In this document: positions 7,053 through 13,240 of the stretch, piece by piece | Position numbering within the stretch: the stretch's first letter is position 1 | How the letters are laid out: the number at the start of each line of letters is the position of its first letter | Source: UBA1738 sp045577675 | GTDB taxonomy: Bacteria; Bacillota; Clostridia; UBA1381 | Length of the DNA: 14,801 bases | NCBI GenBank assembly: GCA_045577675.1 | Contig: JAZNIV010000057.1 | Location: 1-14,801, forward strand | Direction: 5' to 3' | Program-made: the position numbers and the translations under genes | The notes under the pieces: generated by a model | Told to the model about the DNA's origin: nothing | The model's database searches: none | The model's input: only the letters and a program-made list of their open reading frames with translations

Positions 7053-8393
7053 ATGCAGGAAAGAACTATAGCGGCGGTTTCTACCCCGACAGGAGTGGGT
7101 GGAATCGCCGTAATCCGTATAAGCGGAGATAAATCGGTAGAAATAGCAGATAAGATTTTTCGAGGAAAAAACAAGCTTTCAGAGGCTGATTCCCATACAG
7201 TTCACTATGGTCATATTTATGACGAAAATGGTGATATTGATGAGGTTTTGGTGACGGTGATGCTTGCACCAAACACCTATACCCGTGAGGACGTGGTTGA
7301 AATAAGCACGCACGGCGGATTTGCAGCCTCCCGAAGTGTACTTGAGGCTGTGATAAAAGCCGGAGCATTTCCGGCAGAACCGGGCGAATTTACAAAGCGT
7401 GCATTTCTAAACGGCAGAATTGACCTTTCACAGGCGGAAGGTGTAATTGATATAATTAATGCAAAAACCGCCCTTTCGCAGAAAACCGCCCTTTCTCAGG
7501 CTGCAGGAAGCCTTTCAAGAGAAATTAACCTTGTGAGGTCACAGCTTGTTACGCTTGCTGCCGGAATGCAGGTGGCAATCGACTACCCCGACGAGGACCT
7601 TGAAGATGTGACACTTGATGATATTTTAAAAACTGTGTCAGGATGTGCCGAAAAGGTGGACAGCCTGATAAAAACAGCGGATAGCGGCAAAATTTTGCGG
7701 GAGGGAATAAAAACTGCAATTATCGGTAAGCCGAATGTCGGTAAATCCTCGCTGCTTAATTGTCTTGCACGTGAGGACAGAGCTATTGTAACCGATATTG
7801 CCGGCACAACTCGTGACGTCATTGAGGAGTTTGTAAGTCTTGACGGTATTCCTCTCAGGCTCTTAGATACAGCCGGTATTCGAAAAACCTCCGATACTGT
7901 TGAAAAAATAGGAGTGGAGCGGTCAAAAAAGGCGATAGATGAGGCTGACCTTGTTATTTTGATGCTTGATATGAGCCGTGAGATGGAAGAAACTGACCGT
8001 GAGCTTATTGACTTTACTCTAGATAAAAAAAGAATTGTAATTGCAAATAAGGCTGATATAAAGGCATATGATTATGAAGATGCAATTGAAATTTCTGCAA
8101 AAACCGGAGAAGGAATTGACAGCCTTAAAGATGAAATCAGTAAGATGTATCACCTTGGCGAAATAGGTCAAAATGATAATGTTGTTGTTACGAATATGAG
8201 GCATTTAGCAGCCTTGACAGGTGCAAAGGACGCACTTCTTCGTGCAATAGCCGCAATAGAGCAGGGAATGCCTCAGGATATTGCAGCACTTGATATTTAT
8301 GATGCTATGAATTTTTTAGGCGAAATTACAGGCGATACCGTTTCTGAGGATATAGTGTCTGAGATTTTCCACAGCTTTTGCGTTGGAAAATGA
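7053..8393 (+). CDS. mnmE: tRNA uridine-5-carboxymethylaminomethyl modification GTPase MnmE
   Basis: The 446-residue protein matches MnmE/TrmE. The N-terminal folate-binding-type domain begins with the conserved IAAVSTPTGVGGIAVIRISG, with PGEFTKRAFLNGRIDL at 110-124. The central helical domain carries an inserted G domain: P-loop GKPNVGKSS (225-233), switch TTRD (252-255), DTAG (272-275) and NKAD (332-335). The C-terminus ends in FCVGK with the conserved Cys443. With MnmG it modifies the wobble uridine (U34) of several tRNAs in the cytoplasm. The AGAGGA ribosome site lies inside the last codons of nrdR. In many Firmicutes mnmE sits with mnmG, jag and yidC near the replication origin; here those neighbours are absent. 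An 18-base near-repeat at 7464-7499 does not change the expected length. Confidence 0.97.
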   Translation: MQERTIAAVSTPTGVGGIAVIRISGDKSVEIADKIFRGKNKLSEADSHTVHYGHIYDENGDIDEVLVTVMLAPNTYTREDVVEISTHGGFAASRSVLEAVIKAGAFPAEPGEFTKRAFLNGRIDLSQAEGVIDIINAKTALSQKTALSQAAGSLSREINLVRSQLVTLAAGMQVAIDYPDEDLEDVTLDDILKTVSGCAEKVDSLIKTADSGKILREGIKTAIIGKPNVGKSSLLNCLAREDRAIVTDIAGTTRDVIEEFVSLDGIPLRLLDTAGIRKTSDTVEKIGVERSKKAIDEADLVILMLDMSREMEETDRELIDFTLDKKRIVIANKADIKAYDYEDAIEISAKTGEGIDSLKDEISKMYHLGEIGQNDNVVVTNMRHLAALTGAKDALLRAIAAIEQGMPQDIAALDIYDAMNFLGEITGDTVSEDIVSEIFHSFCVGK

Positions 8394-8442
8394 TATTTAC
8401 TGTATAAATATACAGACTTTCAAATTATTTTGCGAAAAATAC

Positions 8443-8471
8443 TTGCATATTTATGAATAATTTGTTATAAT
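8443..8471 (+). promoter_or_regulatory. Sigma-A promoter of the amino-acid ABC transporter operon
   Basis: TTGCAT (8443-8448) and TATAAT (8466-8471) are separated by 17 bases. The binding-protein ATG at 8511 follows with AGGAGGA at about 8498-8504. The short leader leaves no room for a T-box or riboswitch. Confidence 0.8.
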
Positions 8472-8510
8472 GACCATATTACAAGAATTAAATTTCAGGA
8501 GGAATTTGTT

Positions 8511-9269
8511 ATGAAAAAGAATTTTTTAAAGGTTATGGCTCTTGCAGCAGCCGCAGTGCTTGCTTTATCTGCCTGTGGCGGAGAAAAAGCAAATGATGGG
8601 GAAGCTAAGGATAAGCTCGTTATGGCTACAAACGCAACTTTCCCTCCATATGAGTTCTATGAGGGTGAAACAATTGTTGGTATAGATGCTGAGATTGCTG
8701 CTGCTATTGCTGAAAAGCTTGGTATGGAGCTTGAAATTCAGGATACAGAGTTTGGCTCAATCATTACAGGTGTTCAGTCCGGTAAGTATGACATCGGTAT
8801 GGCAGGTATGACTGTTACAGAGGAAAGAAAGCTGTCAGTAAACTTCTCTGATACATACGCAACAGGTATTCAGTCAGTTATCGTTAAGGAAGGCTCAGAT
8901 ATTAAGGCTATTGACGATTTAGCAGGAAAGAAAATCGGTGTTCAGCAAGATACAACAGGTCACATTTATGCATCTGATGAATACGGTGACGATGCTGTTA
9001 TACCTTTTAACAAGGGAACAGACGCAGTTGCGGCTTTAGTAAGCGGCAAGGTTGACTGTGTAATTATTGATAATCAGCCGGCTAAGTCATTTGTTGAAGC
9101 AAATGAAGGTCTTGCAATCCTTGATACTGAATATGCAGTTGAGGACTATGCTATCTGTATCGCAAAGGAGAACACAGAGCTTTTAGAAAATGTAAATAAG
9201 GCTCTTAACGAGCTTATCGAGGACGGAACTGTTCAGAAGGTTATCGACAAATATATAGCTGCTGAATAA
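8511..9269 (+). CDS. Amino-acid ABC transporter substrate-binding lipoprotein (SBP_bac_3)
   Basis: The 252-residue product has a lipoprotein signal: positive MKKNFLK, a hydrophobic Ala-rich core, and lipobox L-S-A-C with Cys22 as the lipidated residue. The mature part is a family 3 solute-binding protein. It opens with the ligand-loop hallmark LVMATNATFPPYEFYEGETIVGID, then has GMAGMTVTEERKLSVNFSDTY and the lobe-2 hinge region DLAGKKIGVQQDTTG. Family 3 proteins capture polar amino acids such as glutamine, arginine or cystine outside the membrane; the sequence does not tell me which. Permease and ATPase follow directly, so the operon encodes a complete importer. An RNA hairpin after its stop codon probably gives this gene a higher mRNA level than the next two. 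Confidence 0.95.
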   Translation: MKKNFLKVMALAAAAVLALSACGGEKANDGEAKDKLVMATNATFPPYEFYEGETIVGIDAEIAAAIAEKLGMELEIQDTEFGSIITGVQSGKYDIGMAGMTVTEERKLSVNFSDTYATGIQSVIVKEGSDIKAIDDLAGKKIGVQQDTTGHIYASDEYGDDAVIPFNKGTDAVAALVSGKVDCVIIDNQPAKSFVEANEGLAILDTEYAVEDYAICIAKENTELLENVNKALNELIEDGTVQKVIDKYIAAE

Positions 9270-9292
9270 ACCGGTTAATACGTTTTTACTTC

Positions 9293-9322
9293 TGACGCTG
9301 TGCACTTTGTGTCGCAGCGTCA
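9293..9322 (+). promoter_or_regulatory. Intercistronic hairpin between binding protein and permease
   Basis: An 8-bp perfect stem (TGACGCTG 9293-9300, CAGCGTCA 9315-9322) with a 14-base loop sits in the 78-base gap. No U tract follows, so it is unlikely to be a full terminator. Such hairpins commonly protect the 3' end of the binding-protein mRNA, which is needed in excess; that role is inferred. Confidence 0.6.
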
Positions 9323-9347
9323 AATCTATGTCTAGGAGTTGATTTTT

Positions 9348-10067
9348 TTGACCTTGAAGGAACAGTTTATTCTGAACTTTGTTGAGGATAACAGATGGAA
9401 ATATCTTACAACCGGTTTGGGAAGAACACTTATAATTGCGTTTTTCGCAGTTATTATCGGTACATTAATCGGAATTGTTGTTGCTACAATCCGCTCTACC
9501 TATGATAAAAACCGCGAAACAATGGCAAGAAGAAAAAATATAGGATATTATATTCTGATGGTGTGTAACGCACTTTCAAAAGTCTATCTGACAGTGTTCC
9601 GCGGAACTCCGGTTGTTGTTCAGCTTCTTATTGCATACTTTATTATCTTTGCATCGTCTACAAACGGTGTTATGGTTGCCTCAATTGCCTTTGGTATAAA
9701 TTCGGGTGCCTATGTTGCAGAGATTTTAAGGGGCGGAATTATGTCTGTTGATAATGGTCAGTTTGAGGCGGGAAGGTCACTCGGCTTTAACTATATTCAG
9801 ACGATGATTTATATTATTATTCCGCAGGTTTTCAAAAGTGTGCTTCCTACTCTTTTAAATGAGTTTATTGCTCTTTTAAAGGAGACCTCTGTTTCTGGCT
9901 ATGTTGGTATTGTTGACCTTACAAAGGGCGGAGATATTATTCGTGGTCGTACCTTTTCAGCATATATGCCGCTTTTTGCGGTTGCACTTATTTATCTTGC
10001 CATAGTAATGCTTCTTACTTATCTGACTGGCAAGCTGGAAAGGAGACTGCGTAACAATGAAAGATAA
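9348..10067 (+). CDS. Amino-acid ABC transporter permease (HisM/GlnP family)
   Basis: The start chosen is TTG 9348, nine bases after the AGGAG at 9334-9338; the in-frame TTG at 9339 directly abuts that site and is unlikely. The product is 239 residues. It has a first transmembrane helix around TLIIAFFAVIIGTLIGIVVA, a second at VYLTVFRGTPVVVQLLIAYFIIF with the family-typical FRGTP, and further helices. The cytoplasmic EAA loop EAGRSLGFNYIQTMIYIIIPQ docks the ATPase, and ENxxLLKETS-like text appears as EFIALLKETSVSGYVGIVDL. All mark the polar amino-acid permease family. There is no second permease gene, so a homodimer is expected. The 3' end overlaps the ATPase gene by 11 bases, indicating translational coupling. 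Confidence 0.93.
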   Translation: MTLKEQFILNFVEDNRWKYLTTGLGRTLIIAFFAVIIGTLIGIVVATIRSTYDKNRETMARRKNIGYYILMVCNALSKVYLTVFRGTPVVVQLLIAYFIIFASSTNGVMVASIAFGINSGAYVAEILRGGIMSVDNGQFEAGRSLGFNYIQTMIYIIIPQVFKSVLPTLLNEFIALLKETSVSGYVGIVDLTKGGDIIRGRTFSAYMPLFAVALIYLAIVMLLTYLTGKLERRLRNNER

Positions 10068-10797
10068 TATTATAACTGTAAAAAATCTAAAAAAGCATTA
10101 TAATGACGGAAAAATCAAGGCATTAAACGGAATTGATTTAGAGGTTAAAAAGGGTGAGGTTATTGTTATTATCGGACCTTCGGGCTGTGGAAAATCTACA
10201 CTCCTGCGGTCCTTAAACCTTCTTGAAATGCCTACAGACGGTGAGATATATCTTGAGGGAACGAATATTACAGACCCCAAGAATGATATAAATTTGCACA
10301 GACAGAAAATGGGAATGGTATTTCAGCATTTTAATCTGTTTCCGCATATGACGATTTTAAAAAACCTTTGTATTGCACCGATGAAGCTTAAAAAGATTTC
10401 AAAGGAGCAGGCAGAAGAGGAGGCTATGCGTCTTTTGAAAATTGTCGGACTTGCCGACAGATGCAATGCATATCCGTCACAGCTATCAGGTGGTCAGAAA
10501 CAACGAATAGCTATTGTACGAGCACTTTGTATGAAGCCTGATGTGATGCTGTTTGATGAGCCTACATCGGCTCTTGATCCGGAAATGGTGGGAGAGGTTC
10601 TTGACGTAATGAAGGATTTGGCAAAGGATGGTATGACGATGCTTTGCGTTACTCATGAAATGGGATTTGCACGCGAGGTTGCAAACAGAGTGCTGTTTAT
10701 GAACGACGGTGTTATTTGCGAAGAGGGAACACCTGATGAAATTTTCACCTGTCCTAAGAATGAACGAACAAAAGAATTTTTAAGTAAAGTACTTTAA
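10057..10797 (+). CDS. Amino-acid ABC transporter ATP-binding protein (GlnQ/HisP family)
   Basis: The 246-residue ATPase has Walker A GPSGCGKST (40-48), Q-loop Q90 in MVFQHFNLFPHMT, signature LSGGQKQR (143-150), Walker B VMLFDEP (163-169), the D-loop SALD and the switch His200 in CVTHEMGFAREVA. The HFNLFPH and THEMGFAREVA motifs are typical of polar amino-acid importers. It powers uptake through the upstream permease. The ATG lies inside the permease gene, with AAGGAG about 12 bases upstream. No terminator follows it, so transcription may continue into the small lipoprotein gene 104 bases on. Confidence 0.96.
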   Translation: MKDNIITVKNLKKHYNDGKIKALNGIDLEVKKGEVIVIIGPSGCGKSTLLRSLNLLEMPTDGEIYLEGTNITDPKNDINLHRQKMGMVFQHFNLFPHMTILKNLCIAPMKLKKISKEQAEEEAMRLLKIVGLADRCNAYPSQLSGGQKQRIAIVRALCMKPDVMLFDEPTSALDPEMVGEVLDVMKDLAKDGMTMLCVTHEMGFAREVANRVLFMNDGVICEEGTPDEIFTCPKNERTKEFLSKVL

Positions 10798-10901
10798 AAA
10801 TTGTTGTTATCTTCCTGAAAGTGGAATTAATTGTCTGTACTTCACATATATTGGTGAGGTAAGAGGCTTTTGGTTTCTTGAATTTTAGGAGGTAAGTTAT
10901 T

Positions 10902-11090
10902 ATGAAAAAGTATCTTGTTAAATTTGCTGCGTTATCTGTTGCTGCATTGATGAGTGTGTGTGCGTTAGCATCCTGCGGAACTCAAACCGATGAAGGCAGC
11001 ACGCCGGAAACAACCGAAACAACTGAGTCTACAGATAAACAGGAGCCTGCAGCAGAAACAGACGTGCAGACAGACAATACTGAAAAGTAA
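10902..11090 (+). CDS. Small acidic Thr/Glu-rich lipoprotein, function unknown
   Basis: The 62-residue product has a clear lipoprotein signal (MKKYLVKF, hydrophobic core, lipobox L-A-S-C with Cys25). A 37-residue hydrophilic tail follows, rich in Thr, Glu and Asp (for example TPETTETTESTDKQEPAAETD), with no recognisable fold. TTAGGAGG lies about 8 bases before the ATG. Such tails often serve as spacers, so this may be a truncated lipoprotein that lost its functional domain, or a genuine mini-lipoprotein. It follows the transporter operon without an intervening terminator and is followed by a strong one, so it may be the last gene of that transcript. The open frame and ribosome site are convincing; no function can be assigned. 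Confidence 0.7.
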   Translation: MKKYLVKFAALSVAALMSVCALASCGTQTDEGSTPETTETTESTDKQEPAAETDVQTDNTEK

Positions 11091-11097
11091 ATATTTT

Positions 11098-11141
11098 AAA
11101 GCAGTATAAATTTTGTAAATACAGAATTTATACTGCTTTTT
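11098..11141 (+). terminator. Intrinsic terminator after the small lipoprotein gene
   Basis: A perfect 15-bp stem (11098-11112 with 11125-11139) around AAAGCAGTATAAATT and a 12-base loop ends in CTTTTT. It closes the transporter/lipoprotein transcript. Confidence 0.85.
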
Positions 11142-11273
11142 AGTAGCTGTTATGATGGTTGTGTCAAGCTTTTCCCTTCGGGCTTCTTGTAAGTCCTTGG
11201 GTATTATATTTGCTGCCCGTAAAAATGCTTTGATATTTTGACTAGGACTTTTTGCGAAATTTTGTAAAAACCC
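11142..11273 (-). other. Non-coding gap with a protein-like open minus-strand frame lacking a start
   Basis: Between the terminator and the tRNA promoter no complete gene is visible. On the minus strand one frame is open from about 11282 leftward. It has a soluble-protein look over about 11160-11240 (IKAFLRAAN, then IIPKDLQEARREKLDTT), but no start codon, no ribosome site, and it crosses the terminator stem. It may be a worn gene fragment or chance. Confidence 0.25.
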
Positions 11274-11302
11274 TTGACAATATCATTTGTTTGAGGTATA
11301 AT
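11274..11302 (+). promoter_or_regulatory. Consensus sigma-A promoter of the tRNA-Leu pair
   Basis: A perfect TTGACA (11274-11279), 17-base spacer and perfect TATAAT (11297-11302) give the strongest promoter in the window, as expected for stable RNA. Just after the -10 box lies a small inverted repeat TTATC-CGTT-GATAA (11304-11317). The leader to the first tRNA sequence is roughly 88 bases. Confidence 0.9.
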
Positions 11303-11396
11303 GTTATCCGTTGATAATATGGATGTGTGTTGATTTTATTGAGATATATAGTCAACGTAATATATGAATACATTCAATTGATATGTTTTTAAGTAT

Positions 11397-11469
11397 GCGG
11401 ATATGGCGGAATTGGCAGACGCGCATGGTTCAGGTCCATGTGAAAGCGATTTCATGCAGGTTCAAGTCC
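11397..11469 (+). pseudogene. 3'-truncated tRNA-Leu(CAG)
   Basis: The sequence starts like a tRNA-Leu: acceptor 5' strand GCGGATA, D arm, an anticodon arm with CAG (11431-11433) in a CATGG/CCATG stem, and a long variable arm (TGAAA-GCGA-TTTCA). From 11404 to 11442 it is identical to the downstream tRNA-Leu. After T-loop bases TTCAAGTCC the match to a tRNA ends: the T stem GCAGG has no full partner, and no TATCCGC follows to close the acceptor stem. It therefore cannot fold at its 3' end or be charged as drawn. Confidence 0.75.
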
Positions 11470-11482
11470 GTGAACCCTTTTT
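11459..11482 (+). terminator. Small hairpin and T tract replacing the tRNA 3' end
   Basis: GGTTCA (11459-11464) pairs perfectly with TGAACC (11471-11476) around a 6-base loop and is followed by C and five T. The left arm is built from T-arm bases of the truncated tRNA. Only 6 bp, so termination would be partial; a competing CCCTT/AAGGG pairing starts at 11475. Confidence 0.4.
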
Positions 11483-11537
11483 AAGGGAGTAACAAAAAAC
11501 GGCTTGTGTAAATGCAACAACTTAAAATTTAATATAT

Positions 11538-11624
11538 GCACCCTTGGCGGAATTGGCAGACGCGCATGGTTCAGGTCCATGTGCCGGCAACGGCTTGGGA
11601 GTTCAAGTCTCCCAGGGTGCACCA
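11538..11624 (+). tRNA. tRNA-Leu, anticodon CAG
   Basis: The 87-base gene folds completely: acceptor stem GCACCCT/AGGGTGC, D arm, anticodon stem CATGG/CCATG with loop TTCAGGT and anticodon CAG (11572-11574), class II long variable arm (GCCGGCAACGGC region), and T stem GGGAG/CTCCC around TTCAAGT. The discriminator base is A and the CCA end is encoded. It reads CUG codons. It is co-transcribed with the truncated copy upstream and ends at a terminator four bases on. Confidence 0.95.
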
Positions 11625-11628
11625 CCGA

Positions 11629-11659
11629 AAAAAGTACAGCGTAATTGGCTGTACTTTTT
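11629..11659 (+). terminator. Intrinsic terminator of the tRNA-Leu transcript
   Basis: A perfect 12-bp stem (11629-11640 with 11648-11659), AAAAAGTACAGC/GCTGTACTTTTT, with a 7-base loop and a T tail begins just after the tRNA CCA. Confidence 0.9.
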
Positions 11660-11730
11660 ACAATTTGAAATGTTTTTAATTTGGCAGTGAATTACTCCGA
11701 TTGTTGCGGGATGTTTTTATTATCCTATTG

Positions 11731-11927
11731 TCATTTTTTTTTAGACAAGAAATACTTTTTTAAATCTTTATAATCCGTGTATGTAATTTCAATGCCGCAA
11801 TTTTGAGAAAAATATACTACAGTTTCTATATTTTAGTGTATGCGAAAGAATATCTTTAGTATTCAAATCATATATCTTCAAGATCAGTAAAACTTGTTAA
11901 ATCATTAGGATTATTAATCTCATTCAT
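11731..11927 (-). pseudogene. Possible frameshifted small minus-strand gene remnant
   Basis: Three minus-strand frames join into a protein-like text. From ATG 11927 it reads MNEINNPNDLTSFTDLED. After a one-base shift near 11883 it continues YDLNTKDILSHTLKY, and after a second shift near 11832 ETVVYFSQNCGIEITY and TDYKDLKKYFLSKKK to a TGA at 11731. There is no good ribosome site and I recognise no family. It may be the wreck of a roughly 65-residue protein; chance is possible in such AT-rich DNA. The rest of 11660-11940 holds nothing else I can identify. Confidence 0.3.
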
Positions 11928-11940
11928 TTCATATTTACAA

Positions 11941-12057
11941 TACACTTTACATATTGTAAGGCTTGCAGATATACTTGGACACTCAAATGTAAATACGACA
12001 AGTGTTGCTTGCCACGAAAAATGCGAAATTTTTTCAAGAAAAGCGAGAAAAAAATAG
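11941..12057 (+). pseudogene. C-terminal remnant of a tyrosine recombinase (phage-type integrase)
   Basis: The plus frame encodes LADILGHSNVNTTS (11962-12003), the box II LGHxxxxTT signature of tyrosine recombinases, followed by V-A-C-H-E and a short basic tail to TAG at 12055-12057. In XerC-style alignments (TTxxYxH) the catalytic Tyr falls on the codon GCT at 12007-12009, which is Ala. Upstream the frame continues a little (LHIVR) and then loses any recombinase character; the catalytic domain with its RKHR residues is missing. This is a dead fragment of an integrase, probably of an element that used the adjacent tRNA-Leu. Its stop lies inside the shared terminator. Confidence 0.7.
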
Positions 12058-12093
12058 CTGATGCAAATTTTAGTAATGCATCAGCTATTTTTT
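12049..12093. terminator. Bidirectional terminator between integrase remnant and endolysin
   Basis: A perfect 17-bp stem (12049-12065 with 12077-12093), AAAAAATAGCTGATGCA and its complement, with an 11-base loop gives U tracts on both strands. It contains the TAG of the integrase remnant and overlaps the TAA of the endolysin (12092-12094), so it ends the phage late transcript from the right. Confidence 0.9.
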
Positions 12094-12793
12094 AGTCATA
12101 TAGTCCCATTCTGTCATTAATAACAAGCTGTCTCATCATATCATACGAGAGTGCAAGGTCATCCTCTGCAAGCCCTTTATAAAGACCCTTATCCAAAAGC
12201 TTTTGAATGGTAGGCCTTGCCCAGTCAGGCAACTCCTGCGTGTAGTGATATACCCTCTCAGCGTTGTTTTTTAATTCCCCAACCTCTTTATTAAGCTTTT
12301 CAACCGTCTTTACAAGCTCATCAAAGGCTTTCTTTTCCTCTGCTGTCATAGAATTATCCTCCCATGTTTTCATAAATTTGTCCGGTGTGCCGTATGTGGT
12401 TTTTAGCTTTACTGCTGTGCTGCCCCAATTCGGTAGTTGAAAGTGCGGCTTGTCCGGAGTTTCCCAGCCTCCGCCCCACATAAGTCCGACTTTCCTGCCT
12501 ACTTCTCCGACCTTTTTAAAAAAACCGTCACTATCGTTATATGCACCCTGTCCGTCATTCCTGTAAAAATCAAAAGCCACGCCCCATTGATGCATACTTG
12601 AATATGTACTACCCTTTGCACAGGTAACAATACTGCCCGGCTTTGTCCTTCCTTTTGCATATAATGCATCCTGCTCTTTTGCCGTTCGCAGGCACTCACC
12701 GATACCGATTTTAAGCCCCTGTTTTTCGCAGAGGCTTTTAAGCTCGGTAATTTTATTCTGCAGTATGGGATGCAGGTCTTTAATACTTCTCAT
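12092..12793 (-). CDS. Phage endolysin, M15 (VanY/CwlK-type) peptidase
   Basis: The start chosen is ATG 12793 (MRSIKDLHPILQNKI), which has GGAGG 7 bases upstream and touches the holin stop codon; the longer open frame to 12877 has no ribosome site. The 233-residue protein starts with an M15 peptidase domain (about 1-125): R36 in ECLRTAKEQDALYAKGRT, then zinc-ligand motif SSMHQWGVAFDFY (H68, D75) and H117 in DKPHFQL, with GGGW at 107-110. This fits L-alanyl-D-glutamate-type phage lysins that cut the peptidoglycan stem peptide at the end of infection. A short coiled-coil linker (150-180) leads to a C-terminal module, LPDWARPTIQKLLDKGLYKG through MRQLVINDRMGLYD, like modules at the end of other clostridial phage lysins. 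It pairs with the upstream holin. Confidence 0.9.
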   Translation of the reverse strand: MRSIKDLHPILQNKITELKSLCEKQGLKIGIGECLRTAKEQDALYAKGRTKPGSIVTCAKGSTYSSMHQWGVAFDFYRNDGQGAYNDSDGFFKKVGEVGRKVGLMWGGGWETPDKPHFQLPNWGSTAVKLKTTYGTPDKFMKTWEDNSMTAEEKKAFDELVKTVEKLNKEVGELKNNAERVYHYTQELPDWARPTIQKLLDKGLYKGLAEDDLALSYDMMRQLVINDRMGLYD

Positions 12794-12987
12794 CACTGCA
12801 CCTCCGGGAGTCCTGCTATGCTTGTTGCAAGCGACAACACTCCCGCTAATACAGAAGCAGATAAAACCATTTTCCAATCAACCATCCCTAATACAGTAGC
12901 TGTGCCAATACTTGCCGCAAATGTCTGTGCGACTGTTTTTACAGCTCTTACTCCTGCTGCTTTAATCCACTTGTTAAAGTTTGTCAT
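12793..12987 (-). CDS. Phage holin (r1t-like family)
   Basis: The 64-residue product begins MTNFNKWIKAAGVRAVKTVA, typical of r1t-type phage holins. It has two hydrophobic segments, about 20-37 (TFAASIGTATVLGMVDW) and 40-60 (MVLSASVLAGVLSLATSIAG). Holins form membrane lesions that release or activate the endolysin. GAGGAGG lies just before the ATG. The start overlaps the preceding gene by 4 bases (ATGA) and the stop overlaps the endolysin start by one base, so the lysis cassette is translationally coupled. Family name is from remembered sequence pattern; the holin role is well supported by context. Confidence 0.85.
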   Translation of the reverse strand: MTNFNKWIKAAGVRAVKTVAQTFAASIGTATVLGMVDWKMVLSASVLAGVLSLATSIAGLPEVQ

Positions 12988-13238
12988 TTTTCTTCCTCCT
13001 CAAATTCAAAATTCTTTACCTCATAATGCACCAAAACCGCATCAGGTGTATCTTCTAAAACTCTTTCGATATACTGTGTTTTTACATCAAATTCAGGCTC
13101 TTTGTCCTCAATTATAGTCTTATATCCTGCCCGTCTCACAAGTTCCTCGGAAGGATTAGTGTGTATCATATTATCAATTACGACAAACCCTCCGTTATAC
13201 TCTTTGAGCTTCCCGTTTTTGATTTTGTATAGTTTCAT
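12984..13238 (-). CDS. Small phage protein between tail gene and holin, function unknown
   Basis: The 84-residue protein (MKLYKIKNGKLKEYNGGFVV, an acidic middle, and an EFEEEEK tail) has no signal or membrane segment. Small proteins beginning MKLYKxxNGK are common at this position in Firmicutes siphophages, usually annotated as hypothetical. The segment NPSEELVRRAGYK suggests a tail-assembly or adaptor protein, but this is only positional inference. AAAGGAG before the ATG lies within the last codons of the tail gene upstream, and the 3' end overlaps the holin start, so it belongs to the late operon. Confidence 0.8.
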   Translation of the reverse strand: MKLYKIKNGKLKEYNGGFVVIDNMIHTNPSEELVRRAGYKTIIEDKEPEFDVKTQYIERVLEDTPDAVLVHYEVKNFEFEEEEK

Positions 13239-13240
13239 AT

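Noticed and set aside
7464..7499. Two adjacent 18-base near-identical units in mnmE (KTALSQ twice)
   Set aside because: Alignment from memory with Bacillus MnmE shows the same number of residues in this segment, so it is not an inserted duplication or a CRISPR-like repeat.
8400..8415. CTGTAT/ATACAG inverted repeat after mnmE as a terminator
   Set aside because: The stem is only 6 AT-rich base pairs and no T tract follows; no clear terminator of nrdR-mnmE is visible.
11304..11310. TATCCG upstream of the truncated tRNA, suggesting a circularly permuted tRNA gene
   Set aside because: No 3' T-stem sequence lies next to it and it sits right after the -10 box, so the permuted arrangement is not supported.
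12794..12877. Longer endolysin from the upstream ATG at 12877
   Set aside because: The extension lies over the holin gene, has no ribosome site and does not look like a signal peptide; ATG 12793 has GGAGG and a coupled start.
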